Source of the DNA: Gelidibacter sediminis
Lineage (GTDB): Bacteria; Bacteroidota; Bacteroidia; Flavobacteriales; Flavobacteriaceae
Assembly: GCF_004364975.1 (NCBI RefSeq)
Contig: NZ_SOBW01000010.1
Span: 62,001 to 126,000, forward strand
Direction of reading: 5' to 3'
DNA: 64,000 bases
Positions 46,575-54,932 of the stretch are shown here, piece after piece (within the stretch, counting starts at the first letter, position 1; each line of letters opens with the position of its first letter). The notes beneath the pieces are model-generated. The model saw only the letters and a program-made list of their open reading frames with translations. It ran no database searches and was not told the DNA's origin. A program made the translations under genes and the position numbers.

Positions 46575-47519
46575 TTAAAAGAATCTCGGATTAACTTTAG
46601 ATCTTAATCTAGTTCCTAGTTCAAAGCGTAAGAATATTTCATGGGAACCATTGTTATAATCTCCAAAATCAGTAGTATCATAGTCATAGGCATAACCGAC
46701 CATAATTTTATCTGAAATTTGGAAACCAGCCATAGCACTTACAGCTGCATCCAATCGGTAGCCTAAACCAAAGGTTACCTTATCATACATAAGTGCATTT
46801 GCTGAAATGTCTAACGCTAGTGGAGCACCAACAACAGCCTTTGCCATAAAAGCAGGCTTTAATTTTAAATTAGGATTTAAGGTAAAAACATACCCGCCAA
46901 TGAAATACATATGCGTTTTCTCCGTTGCAGTAGAAACTTGAACTTCATCATAGTGTTCGGTCTGTAATATATTTGGTGAGGACAATCCTAAATACCACTT
47001 AGGGGTATACAGATATATTCCTGTACCGATTACTGGCGAACTATGACTCTCTCGTCTTAAATTAAAATCATTCGGATTGTAAATGTTCAATTTACTTGGA
47101 TCCAAATTAAAAATTGAGACGCCTCCCTTTAATCCAAAAGCCAGTTGCAAATCACCTTGAAGTTGAAGTGTATAAGAAAAATCTGCCGTTACCATACTTT
47201 CGTCAGAAGGGCCTATTTTATCGCTTACAAATCCAAGTCCTAAACCCACGCCTCTGACACCAATAGGTGAATGTAATGAGAAATTGAGGGTCTCAGGCGC
47301 ACCATCTACACCAACCCACTGATTTCTGTAAATCCCCATCATGCTCAATGAACCTCTAGATCCGGCATAAGCAGGGTTTACAGACACTGTGTTGTACATG
47401 TATTGGGTGTATTGTGAGTCTTCTTGTGCCTGCGTATCGGACACGCTAAAAATCATACTTACAAAAATTGCAAGTAGCAATAAATTTGATATTTTATAAG
47501 TCATTAGAAATTGATTCAT
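46575..47519 (-). CDS. PorP/SprF-family type IX secretion membrane protein
   Basis: PorP/SprF proteins are outer membrane barrels that escort type-B C-terminal-domain proteins to the type IX translocon. The start at 47519 follows the upstream stop by one base and gives a signal peptide (MNQFLMTYKISNLLLLAIFV). Marks are QEDSQYTQYMYNTVSVNPAY at the mature N-terminus and GSRGSLSMMGIYRNQWVGVD just after; the protein ends LGTRLRSKVNPRFF. Its immediate upstream neighbour encodes a type-B substrate, the expected cognate cargo. Confidence 0.93.
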   Translation of the reverse strand: MNQFLMTYKISNLLLLAIFVSMIFSVSDTQAQEDSQYTQYMYNTVSVNPAYAGSRGSLSMMGIYRNQWVGVDGAPETLNFSLHSPIGVRGVGLGLGFVSDKIGPSDESMVTADFSYTLQLQGDLQLAFGLKGGVSIFNLDPSKLNIYNPNDFNLRRESHSSPVIGTGIYLYTPKWYLGLSSPNILQTEHYDEVQVSTATEKTHMYFIGGYVFTLNPNLKLKPAFMAKAVVGAPLALDISANALMYDKVTFGLGYRLDAAVSAMAGFQISDKIMVGYAYDYDTTDFGDYNNGSHEIFLRFELGTRLRSKVNPRFF

Positions 47520-47520
47520 T

Positions 47521-48762
47521 TTAGTTTGCACTTAAATATAAATATCCAGCTTGTTTGTGAAAATTCTTCTCAGCATCCGGTCCATATTGGTATTCAATAA
47601 CATAATAGTAAGTACCAGATGGTAAATGTTCAGAATCGTTAAGTGTTAATCGTCCTGAAGAATAACCACTAAACACATTACCATTGACCCCATAATTATT
47701 GGTTTCAAAGACCTTAACGCCCCATCTGTTAAACACTTGTACTTTTATGTTCTTAGCACATTCATTATTGGATTGATCGATAAGAAACGTATCGTTTAAA
47801 CCATCATTATTTGGAGTAACAGAATTATAGATTACTAATCCGCATGGTAATATCAAATCTTTTTTGACACGTCCAAGTGTTACCACACCAAATCCATACA
47901 CAGCAGTAGTTACTGTATTGTTGGCAAGGTCTATGGCTCCACCTTCATCAACCCACATATTAGTTTCAGCGTTCCAACGTACAATAGTTAGTGCACCTTG
48001 TTCTGCAGCCTCTACCATAGATTGTGGGGTTGTAGATTCATTCCAAGATAACGTTATCAGCATATTTTCATCTGCTGCAGACTGTTTTTCAATGGTCCAA
48101 TACTCCTGATTATCTATTTCTTCAATCACACCCGCTCTTAAATTGTGAGGATACATTGTATTGCTATTTTCATAAAAATACTTCCCTTCAAAAAGCGCTG
48201 TGGCGTTGGCAGGTGCAGAAATGCCAGCTTGACGATAGAAACCACCGTCACCTATTGGAAATGTAAACTCTTTATTTCCTGCTTTTTTTACAGGGCCGTC
48301 CACATGGCTATCATTAGAAGTGTTAACGTGATAGCCATCAGTATTAAAGATGACTTCTCCACCAAAGTTATCAGCATCTAAAATACCAGCAAATAAATTT
48401 GCTTCACCACTAATATCTATAGTACCTAAAATTTCAAAGGGTACACTGCTGCTTGTGTTGTCAAAAAAGGCGTTATAAAGAAAGCTCGTTTTAGAGCCAC
48501 TCAGTTGTTGATTCGCACTTCCTATGAAGCGTGTCAGCCCGGTGTTTTGATAGAAATCTACAATACCATCATTTTTAAAATGGCTATAGATTAAAACATC
48601 ACCGTCATTATAAAATTGTCCAGTTGAAAGGTTGTCAAAACGTTCTAAGGTAGATAGTTTTGTACCTTCACTAACGTAGAGCATCCCTTCATTGCTGGTT
48701 TGTGCCATCACACCCACGGTAAACAGTAAGAAGGCACTTATATGTAATAAAGATTTTTTCAT
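47521..48762 (-). CDS. secreted protein with type B T9SS C-terminal sorting domain
   Basis: A 413-residue surface or secreted protein. The start at 48762 gives the signal peptide MKKSLLHISAFLLFTVGVMA; an ATG 48 bases upstream is open but adds a poor N-terminus. Residues 30-300 are beta-rich (GTKLSTLERFDNLSTGQFYN) without a known catalytic motif. The last 90 residues are a gliding-motility-type sorting domain: SVTPNNDGLNDTFLI, VQVFNRWGVKVFETNNY, and LPSGTYYYVIEYQYG. Such proteins are transported with help of the adjacent PorP/SprF. It is far shorter than the giant SprB adhesin. Confidence 0.9.
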   Translation of the reverse strand: MKKSLLHISAFLLFTVGVMAQTSNEGMLYVSEGTKLSTLERFDNLSTGQFYNDGDVLIYSHFKNDGIVDFYQNTGLTRFIGSANQQLSGSKTSFLYNAFFDNTSSSVPFEILGTIDISGEANLFAGILDADNFGGEVIFNTDGYHVNTSNDSHVDGPVKKAGNKEFTFPIGDGGFYRQAGISAPANATALFEGKYFYENSNTMYPHNLRAGVIEEIDNQEYWTIEKQSAADENMLITLSWNESTTPQSMVEAAEQGALTIVRWNAETNMWVDEGGAIDLANNTVTTAVYGFGVVTLGRVKKDLILPCGLVIYNSVTPNNDGLNDTFLIDQSNNECAKNIKVQVFNRWGVKVFETNNYGVNGNVFSGYSSGRLTLNDSEHLPSGTYYYVIEYQYGPDAEKNFHKQAGYLYLSAN

Positions 48763-48881
48763 TAATCTATAAGATTTAATTTGAATAGTGTTGTTACTCT
48801 GTAAATCCATAAATGGAACCCACTAAAATTTCCATTTAAATGTCTAATGAAATCATTTAAAATATCATTATGACGTTAAAC

Positions 48882-48936
48882 ACTATGGAATTGTGACGTT
48901 CGGACCATTTAATGCCAGACATCACAATTCTATAGT
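48882..48936 (-). promoter_or_regulatory. long hairpin after the collagen-like gene
   Basis: A 15-bp stem (48882-48896 with 48922-48936, one G-T wobble) continues inwards after a mismatch to an 11-base loop. No T-run follows on the minus strand, so it resembles an mRNA-stabilising or processing hairpin more than an intrinsic terminator. Confidence 0.5.
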
Positions 48937-48943
48937 ATCAGTT

Positions 48944-50404
48944 CTATTTTATAGCCACTATGACAGTCATATAAGACGGAACATTTCCAGCACCACTATT
49001 AACTGTGTAGGTTAACACCCCACTATCGCTAATTTGTACATTTGAAAATTTTGTGGTGTCATACCATGTTACAAAATAATCCAATTGACTGCTTGGCAAT
49101 ACCGGAAGGGTAGTTGTTGCACTTGGATTAGAAACTAGTGGAGCACCTTGTCGTTGATACATAGCATATACATCTACCGTACCAAGTGTCTCACCTGCAG
49201 GAACCTGATTTGCATTTGTGTAAACCGTTACAGGAGGCATGTATAAATAAGTTGGTGAAGAAATCCCAGGGTCTCCTTTATCACCTTTATCTCCCTTTTC
49301 TCCCTGCGGACCGGCCGGACCTACTGGGCCCGCGATACCTTGAATTCCTCTTGGACCTTCAGCGCCATCTAAGCCTGCTGGACCCACTGGACCTTCAGGA
49401 CCTTGAAGACCTCTTGGTCCTATAGGACCTTGTGGTCCTTGTGGTCCTTGCTCACCTTGTGGACCTGGCTCACCTTGAGGACCCTCAACACCAGGAATAC
49501 CCTGAACGCCTCGTGGACCTTGAGCACCTGCTACTCCTGCAGGACCTTCAGGACCAGTTTGGCCAGTTTCACCCTTTTCTCCTTGAGGACCTGCTGGACC
49601 AGCCGGACCGGCTGGACCCATTGGACCTTGAATACCTGGCACACCCTGTGGACCTGCATCACCCTGAGGGCCTGCTGGACCTGTTGCTCCTGCTGGACCT
49701 TCAACGCCTTGCGGGCCTACTTCACCTTGCGGACCTGCTGGACCCGCTGGACCTGTAGCTCCTACCGGACCTGCTGGGCCTTGAATACCAGGATCACCCT
49801 GATCTCCTTTTGGACCTTGGATGTTAACGGTAACTGAATTGTTATCTTCATTTGTAAAAGTGAACGTACCATCATTATTATCAACAAGTTGTGTTACACT
49901 TTCATTGTTTTGAATAATTGCTCTTAAATCAACTTGTGTCATGGCACCATCTTCATCAGAATATTCCAATGTAAACCCATCAGCATTAAGCCTTAAGAAC
50001 GTTAGTGTTTCAGAATCAGCATCGCCAATAATTTGAACATCACCGTTAGCATCAATTCTTGTAAACTGATTGTTTACGATATCCCAATAAACTATGTTAT
50101 CTGGTAATGTCGCTTCTGAAGCTGTAATTAATTTCTTCCAGCTACCTTGGCTCCAGTAATAATAACCAGGTGTAAGTGCCGCACTGCTACTCGTATTATA
50201 TACCAGTAAACTTTCAACATTACCAGCGGTAATAGTCGATTGATCGGTATCACTTGTCAATGCTATTTGAGGAATTAAGACCCCTCTGTCCGATGATTTT
50301 ATTTCTAATTGTGTTGACGGATTTGGCACATCTGTACCAATACCAACCTGTGCAAAAATAAAATTACCCGTTAGTAAAGTAATTAGTAGTAATAGTTTTT
50401 TCAT
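48944..50404 (-). CDS. secreted collagen-like (Gly-X-Y) repeat protein
   Basis: A 486-residue exported protein. The signal peptide [18 protein letters not shown] is followed by the flavobacterial stalk-type N-terminus [20 protein letters not shown] and by segments [15 protein letters not shown] and [19 protein letters not shown]. From about residue 196 there are 62 uninterrupted Gly-X-Y triplets (GPA, GPQ, GEV types and others), then a 100-residue C-terminal domain. Such repeats form trimeric triple helices. No type A or B sorting domain is seen at its end. It shares orientation with the type IX secretion cassette next to it, 181 bases from the following gene. Confidence 0.93.
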   Translation of the reverse strand: MKKLLLLITLLTGNFIFAQVGIGTDVPNPSTQLEIKSSDRGVLIPQIALTSDTDQSTITAGNVESLLVYNTSSSAALTPGYYYWSQGSWKKLITASEATLPDNIVYWDIVNNQFTRIDANGDVQIIGDADSETLTFLRLNADGFTLEYSDEDGAMTQVDLRAIIQNNESVTQLVDNNDGTFTFTNEDNNSVTVNIQGPKGDQGDPGIQGPAGPVGATGPAGPAGPQGEVGPQGVEGPAGATGPAGPQGDAGPQGVPGIQGPMGPAGPAGPAGPQGEKGETGQTGPEGPAGVAGAQGPRGVQGIPGVEGPQGEPGPQGEQGPQGPQGPIGPRGLQGPEGPVGPAGLDGAEGPRGIQGIAGPVGPAGPQGEKGDKGDKGDPGISSPTYLYMPPVTVYTNANQVPAGETLGTVDVYAMYQRQGAPLVSNPSATTTLPVLPSSQLDYFVTWYDTTKFSNVQISDSGVLTYTVNSGAGNVPSYMTVIVAIK

Positions 50405-50877
50405 AATTAATTAAAGTGAGAGATGTTCTTATTTAGTTATTGTTGATATAAATTACTTTTTAAATTCCCTTTAAACCAAACATTTGTAATAAATTTTTGA
50501 AAGAGGACATTCCTCAAAAATATATTGAAATTCATGCGAAAACAAGCAATATGTTAAAAAATAACAAAAAAAATTAACATAAAATATACAATAAAAATAC
50601 AACTGTTTGATAAACAGATAATTAAAATCGGTTTATCATGTATTTAATGGATATATTTCTAAACAAATGATTGCTAAAGGTTAGGCAAATTTAGTGTTTA
50701 CCCCAATTTATGTTGCTCGATAAGCCAAAAAACAGAGCTCAAATGCTAATATTCAGCATGAATTGAATAGACCGATTTTACTATTTATGATTTACACCAA
50801 CATTAGCTTCTCTAGTTTTCCTTCAACCATTTTTTAGCTATTATTTTTAAAAGATTAATTTTAACAAAAAAAATTAC
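50405..50877. other. divergent intergenic region, collagen-like gene and cation antiporter
   Basis: AT-rich DNA of 473 bases without an open frame. It holds a small hairpin with a 4-base bulge at 50494-50520, and two overlapping, mutually exclusive hairpins at 50603-50617 and 50608-50638. A possible minus-strand promoter, TTG-N21-TAATTTAT, lies about 60 bases before the collagen-like gene but is weak. Confidence 0.4.
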
Positions 50878-52731
50878 ATGAGTGGAAATATTCTTTTAGA
50901 AGCAATAATTTTTCTTGCCGGTGGTGTTATTTGCGTATCCGTTGCCAAAAAGATTGGTCTGAGTTCCATTATTGGTTATTTGTTAGCCGGTATGATGATT
51001 GGGCCATTTATCTTAGGCTTTATGAGACATGAAGGTGAAGACATATTGGCCTTTGCGGAATTTGGCGTGGTCATGATGCTTTTCCTAATAGGCTTGGAAA
51101 TTGAACCTCGTAGTTTTTGGAAAATGCGAAAGTCAATCTTGGGCTTGGGAAGTCTACAGGTGTTTGGCACTATAGCCCTGACCTTTATAATAGGCTATGC
51201 TATAGGTCTCGAGTGGAAGATGGCAATTACAGCAGCAATGGCAGTTGCGCTTTCATCTACTGCAATTACACTTCAAACCAATAAAGAGAAGGGTTTAATG
51301 AAAACAACCTATGGCGGATCGTCGTTCTCAATATTGTTATTTCAGGATATAATGGTCATCTTTATGATAGCTGCCTTACCATTACTGTCCAATGTGCCTG
51401 AAGAATCATTAACCGAAGAAGGTGTAGCCGCCTCATCAGCCCATATACTTGATAGTTTACCCCTTGCCCTGCATGCCCTTGCCATTTTCGTACCCATTGT
51501 ACTTATGGTGGTTGCCGGTCGCTATCTTATAGTGCCCATGTTGCGCTTGGTAGCGCAGACTGGGGTACGGGAATTATTGGTAGCGTCAGCATTATTAATT
51601 GTTTTTTCTATCTCATTTTTGATGGAATTGGCAGGATTAAGTCCGGCATTGGGAGCGTTCTTAGGTGGCGTAGTATTGGCATCTAGTGAATTTAAGCATG
51701 AACTTGAGAGTTCTCTCGACCCCTTTAAAGGTCTCCTCCTAGGATTGTTTTTTATGGCAGTTGGCGCTTCCATTAATTTTTTAGTGATTGCTGAGCAACC
51801 ATTGTTGATTGTTGGATTGGTATTAGGTGTAATAGTCGTGAAAGCAATTATCCTCTTTATTGTAGGATGGATTTTTAAACTGAAGATAGATCAGCGTATG
51901 CTATTGGTGGTGGGCCTATCTCAAATTGGAGAATTTGCATTTGTACTACTTTCTTTTGCGTTTCAATTGAACATCTTCACCCAAGAAGAACATGATATTT
52001 TACTCGTTGTTACAGCCCTTACCATGACCTTAACACCCATTTTATGGATGATTAACGAGCGTTTGTTCTTACCAAAAATTGGCACCAAGGAATTAGACCA
52101 ATCATCAGATCAAATTGAAAAACATCATAAAATTATTCTTTTAGGATTTGGGCATTTTGGAAGCACCATTGGCCGATTTTTACGTGCGCACGGCATTGAA
52201 GCCACCGTTATTGACTCCAATTCTAACCGAGTAGATTACCTGAGAGCCATGGGTTTTGATGTTCTTTATGGCGATGTGTCGCGTATTGATTTACTGGAAT
52301 CGGCCGGCATTGCAGAAGCTGATTTTTTGATTTCAGCTATTGACGATCCAGATGTGAGCATGCATTTGATGAAGAAAATAAAAAAGAAATATCCTAAATT
52401 AACACTGATGGTTCGCGCCAAAAACAGTTTTGATGCTTACGAGTTTTATAACATGGGAGTTCATCATATTTATAGAGAATCTTTTGCAACCTCCGTTAAG
52501 TTGGCGAGTGATTTACTCTACAATATGGGTTTCGACAAAAAAGCGACGGAGGAGCAAGCGCAAAAATTCATCCAATTAGACATGGAGAGCTTTGAACGAC
52601 TTGCCAAAACATCTTCTACTGGCAAAGAATACATTTTTAAGGCCCGTGAAGAAATGGAAATGCAGGAAGAAATATTACAAGGTGCTTTCAACTTGAAAAG
52701 TAGTGCCATAGATAGCCATATTAAAGAGTAA
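50878..52731 (+). CDS. CPA2-family cation/proton antiporter (Kef type)
   Basis: A 617-residue transporter exchanging K+ or Na+ for H+. The first 390 residues are a 12- to 13-helix Na/H exchanger domain (IIGYLLAGMMIGPFILGF, VALSSTAITLQTNKEKGLM, LSPALGAFLGGVVLASSEF). From about residue 415 a TrkA-N/RCK domain follows: IILLGFGHFGSTIGRFLRAH with the Rossmann glycines, then VIDSNSNRVDYLRAMG and DVLYGDVSRIDLLESAGI. The layout is that of KefB/KefC; no KefF/KefG partner is adjacent. Glutathione gating as in E. coli is not implied. Confidence 0.92.
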   Translation: MSGNILLEAIIFLAGGVICVSVAKKIGLSSIIGYLLAGMMIGPFILGFMRHEGEDILAFAEFGVVMMLFLIGLEIEPRSFWKMRKSILGLGSLQVFGTIALTFIIGYAIGLEWKMAITAAMAVALSSTAITLQTNKEKGLMKTTYGGSSFSILLFQDIMVIFMIAALPLLSNVPEESLTEEGVAASSAHILDSLPLALHALAIFVPIVLMVVAGRYLIVPMLRLVAQTGVRELLVASALLIVFSISFLMELAGLSPALGAFLGGVVLASSEFKHELESSLDPFKGLLLGLFFMAVGASINFLVIAEQPLLIVGLVLGVIVVKAIILFIVGWIFKLKIDQRMLLVVGLSQIGEFAFVLLSFAFQLNIFTQEEHDILLVVTALTMTLTPILWMINERLFLPKIGTKELDQSSDQIEKHHKIILLGFGHFGSTIGRFLRAHGIEATVIDSNSNRVDYLRAMGFDVLYGDVSRIDLLESAGIAEADFLISAIDDPDVSMHLMKKIKKKYPKLTLMVRAKNSFDAYEFYNMGVHHIYRESFATSVKLASDLLYNMGFDKKATEEQAQKFIQLDMESFERLAKTSSTGKEYIFKAREEMEMQEEILQGAFNLKSSAIDSHIKE

Positions 52732-52750
52732 CCTAACCTTTATATTCCTG

Positions 52751-52787
52751 AAAAAAAGCATCCTTCATCTCCAATAAGAAGGATGCT
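52751..52787 (-). terminator. terminator between antiporter and GH109-like genes
   Basis: A 10-bp stem (52757-52766 with 52778-52787) around an 11-base loop, followed on the minus strand by T7. It lies 39 bases after the minus-strand gene and also follows the antiporter. Confidence 0.8.
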
Positions 52788-52825
52788 CTAAATATTATTG
52801 ATTTTGAAAATTAGAAATTGTTGGA

Positions 52826-54241
52826 TTAATCTGTTAAGAGCACATTTGTAGTCCCGCCACCAGTTAAACTGATATCTACAGGCGCATTCGTTTTCCAATG
52901 CCCACGTGTAAAATCTGGCACATCAATAGAGTTAGAACGGTTGGCCACAGATTGCTCACTTAAAGGCGTCACGGCGCTCCACAGTGCAGCGTCATAAACG
53001 TCTTGATCTAACGGCAGTCCGTTGCGCAAACAGTCGATTAAACGCCAGTCCATAATAAAATCCATCCCGCCATGACCCCCTACGCGCTTGGCTAGATCGC
53101 CTACTTTCTTCACAATTTCCGGGGTGTATTTTTCTTCTACAGCTTTATAGTCTTGCTCGTTTAACCATGAATGTCCTTTTGAAATTTTAGCAGGTTCTGG
53201 ATATTTTTGAGCAAATCCTTCCGTGCCACTGACCATATGAATTCGCGAATACGGTCTTGGCGAACTCACGTCATGCTGCATCATCATACTTCTACCATTC
53301 TTTGTTTTAATAATAGTAGTGTTCATATTTCCTCTAAAATTAGCGTTTTTAAATTCGTTAAAAAACGGATCTTCCCCAGCCAATTTGGTGGCGCGTTTAT
53401 GCATGGAAAAATCGGCGCTAGAAAGTGAGGTCAAATAATCCATTTGATCACCTCTGTTCACATTCATAATCTGACAGATTGGACCTAAACCGTGCGTAGC
53501 ATAAAGATTTCCATCACGTCCGATATTTTCTTTTAAACGCCACATATCTTCGTAACCGTTTTTATCAAAATTTAAATCCACCAAATCATGGATATAGGCA
53601 CCTTCACCATGTACAATGTCACCAAAATAGCCTTGGCGCGCCATATTGAGTGTCAATAATTCGAAAAAGTCATAACAACAATTTTCAAGCATCATACAAT
53701 GCATCTTCGTGCGTTCAGAAGTTTCTACCAATTCCCAGCACTCGTCAATCGTTTTTGCTGCTGGCACCTCAACGGCCACATGGCGTCCCGCATTCATGCC
53801 ATATACGGCCATAGGCACGTGCAAATCCCACGGTGTAGCAATATAAATCAAGTCTAAGTCTTCAGTGTCGATCATTTGTTTCCAAGCATCTTCACTGCCA
53901 CTATAAACTTTTGGGTTGTGTTTTGTACCGTCTAAAAGTTTCTTGGCGTTTTCAGCCTGCTTAGGTCGCAAATCGCACAAGGCTTTTATTTCCACACCGT
54001 CTATATAACTCATTCTTTTAACTGCTCCTGGACCTCGCATTCCCAAGCCGATAAAACCAATCTTTACGGTTTCAATTTTAGGCGCCGCGTAACCTGACAT
54101 GTTAAAGCGAGAGGTCCCCATGTTTGGCGGCGCTATAATTCCTGAAGTGGAACTGCAGCTTACAAATCCGCCAGTTGCGACACCAAGTCCTGCTAACCCC
54201 GTTAGCTTTAAAAAATTTCTTCTGTTATTTGAATTACTCAT
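52826..54241 (-). CDS. Gfo/Idh/MocA-family protein, GH109-like (Tat lipoprotein)
   Basis: GH109 enzymes are NAD-dependent glycosidases, first described as alpha-N-acetylgalactosaminidases in Elizabethkingia. The N-terminus has a twin-arginine signal (NNRRNFLKLTGLAGLG) joined to a lipobox ending at Cys29, so it is exported folded with its cofactor and lipid-anchored. The Rossmann motif is IGFIGLGMRGPG (61-72), the EKP-like segment reads VAVEVPAAKTIDECW, and GH109 marks are MMLENCCYDFFE, ATHGLGPICQIMNVNRGD and GGHGGMDFIMDWRLIDCLRN. The length (471) fits. Substrate specificity within GH109 is not certain. Confidence 0.88.
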   Translation of the reverse strand: MSNSNNRRNFLKLTGLAGLGVATGGFVSCSSTSGIIAPPNMGTSRFNMSGYAAPKIETVKIGFIGLGMRGPGAVKRMSYIDGVEIKALCDLRPKQAENAKKLLDGTKHNPKVYSGSEDAWKQMIDTEDLDLIYIATPWDLHVPMAVYGMNAGRHVAVEVPAAKTIDECWELVETSERTKMHCMMLENCCYDFFELLTLNMARQGYFGDIVHGEGAYIHDLVDLNFDKNGYEDMWRLKENIGRDGNLYATHGLGPICQIMNVNRGDQMDYLTSLSSADFSMHKRATKLAGEDPFFNEFKNANFRGNMNTTIIKTKNGRSMMMQHDVSSPRPYSRIHMVSGTEGFAQKYPEPAKISKGHSWLNEQDYKAVEEKYTPEIVKKVGDLAKRVGGHGGMDFIMDWRLIDCLRNGLPLDQDVYDAALWSAVTPLSEQSVANRSNSIDVPDFTRGHWKTNAPVDISLTGGGTTNVLLTD

Positions 54242-54932
54242 TTTTTAGGTATTAGTATATGATTTTTTTAAAAGAATTAAGACCGCTCCGCTATTAGAAC
54301 AAAGAACAAAGACTTGCTTAGAACTGGATGAGAAACACTTGTAATTTATATTAAAATACATTTTTTAGATTCACATGCTATGGTAAAGCAACGAATCAAT
54401 TTACGATTCCATACCAAATCAACAGCCAATAAAATTGGGAATTATATCATTGTTTTCACCTAACATAGGCTTAACCTATAAAGATAATCTGTTTATTGAA
54501 CATTGAAAAAGTTATTTAGAATTAAATCTTCATTGCATCTTTAAATTGCAGGTTTTAAATAATGAAATTATAAGTTTCACGTGGGTACTTCAATTAACTA
54601 AAAAAATATAAAATAAAAAAAGCCCCTACGTTCAATAGATCATAGAGACATTTTATTATTAAATCACTTAGTGTCCAGTAAAAACAAATGATAACGCAAC
54701 AAATCCATCTAAAGAAAAAGACATTATAACACTTTTCAAATTTGACTTTGCTTTTTTGAAATTATTTCTACCGAGATTAAATGGAAGATTGCAATTTAAA
54801 TTATCGCTGTTTGTTATTTAGTTACAAGCAAATCTTCATTCTTGATTCGTTATTCTAAAAGCAAAGCCCCTGCCTGCCGGTGAGGCAGGGTCTTGATTCT
54901 TTTTAGAACAACAATGATTTACAAATTAGAAC
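54242..54932. other. long intergenic region upstream of the GH109-like gene
   Basis: 691 bases without a supported gene. It holds a palindromic repeat at 54868-54890 near the M1 peptidase end, and otherwise AT-rich DNA with no promoter match that I trust. It is unusually long for this compact chromosome. Confidence 0.5.
54868..54890 (-). terminator. GC-rich palindrome, possible terminator of the M1 peptidase gene
   Basis: An 8-bp stem (54868-54875 with 54883-54890) with GC-rich arms of CCTGCCT type, a palindrome seen repeatedly in Bacteroidota intergenic DNA. On the minus strand it is followed by a T-rich stretch (GCTTTGCTTTTAG). It lies 43 bases past the M1 peptidase stop. Confidence 0.55.

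Noticed and set aside
49255-49815. Could the regular repeat be a CRISPR array?
   Set aside because: The unit is a 9-base coding triplet pattern in frame with no constant repeat and variable spacer; it is the collagen tract.
49403-49837. Plus-strand frames of 144 and 108 codons over the collagen region
   Set aside because: They are the reverse complement of Gly-X-Y codons, giving Trp/Thr/Leu-rich low-complexity translations. Artefact of the repeat.
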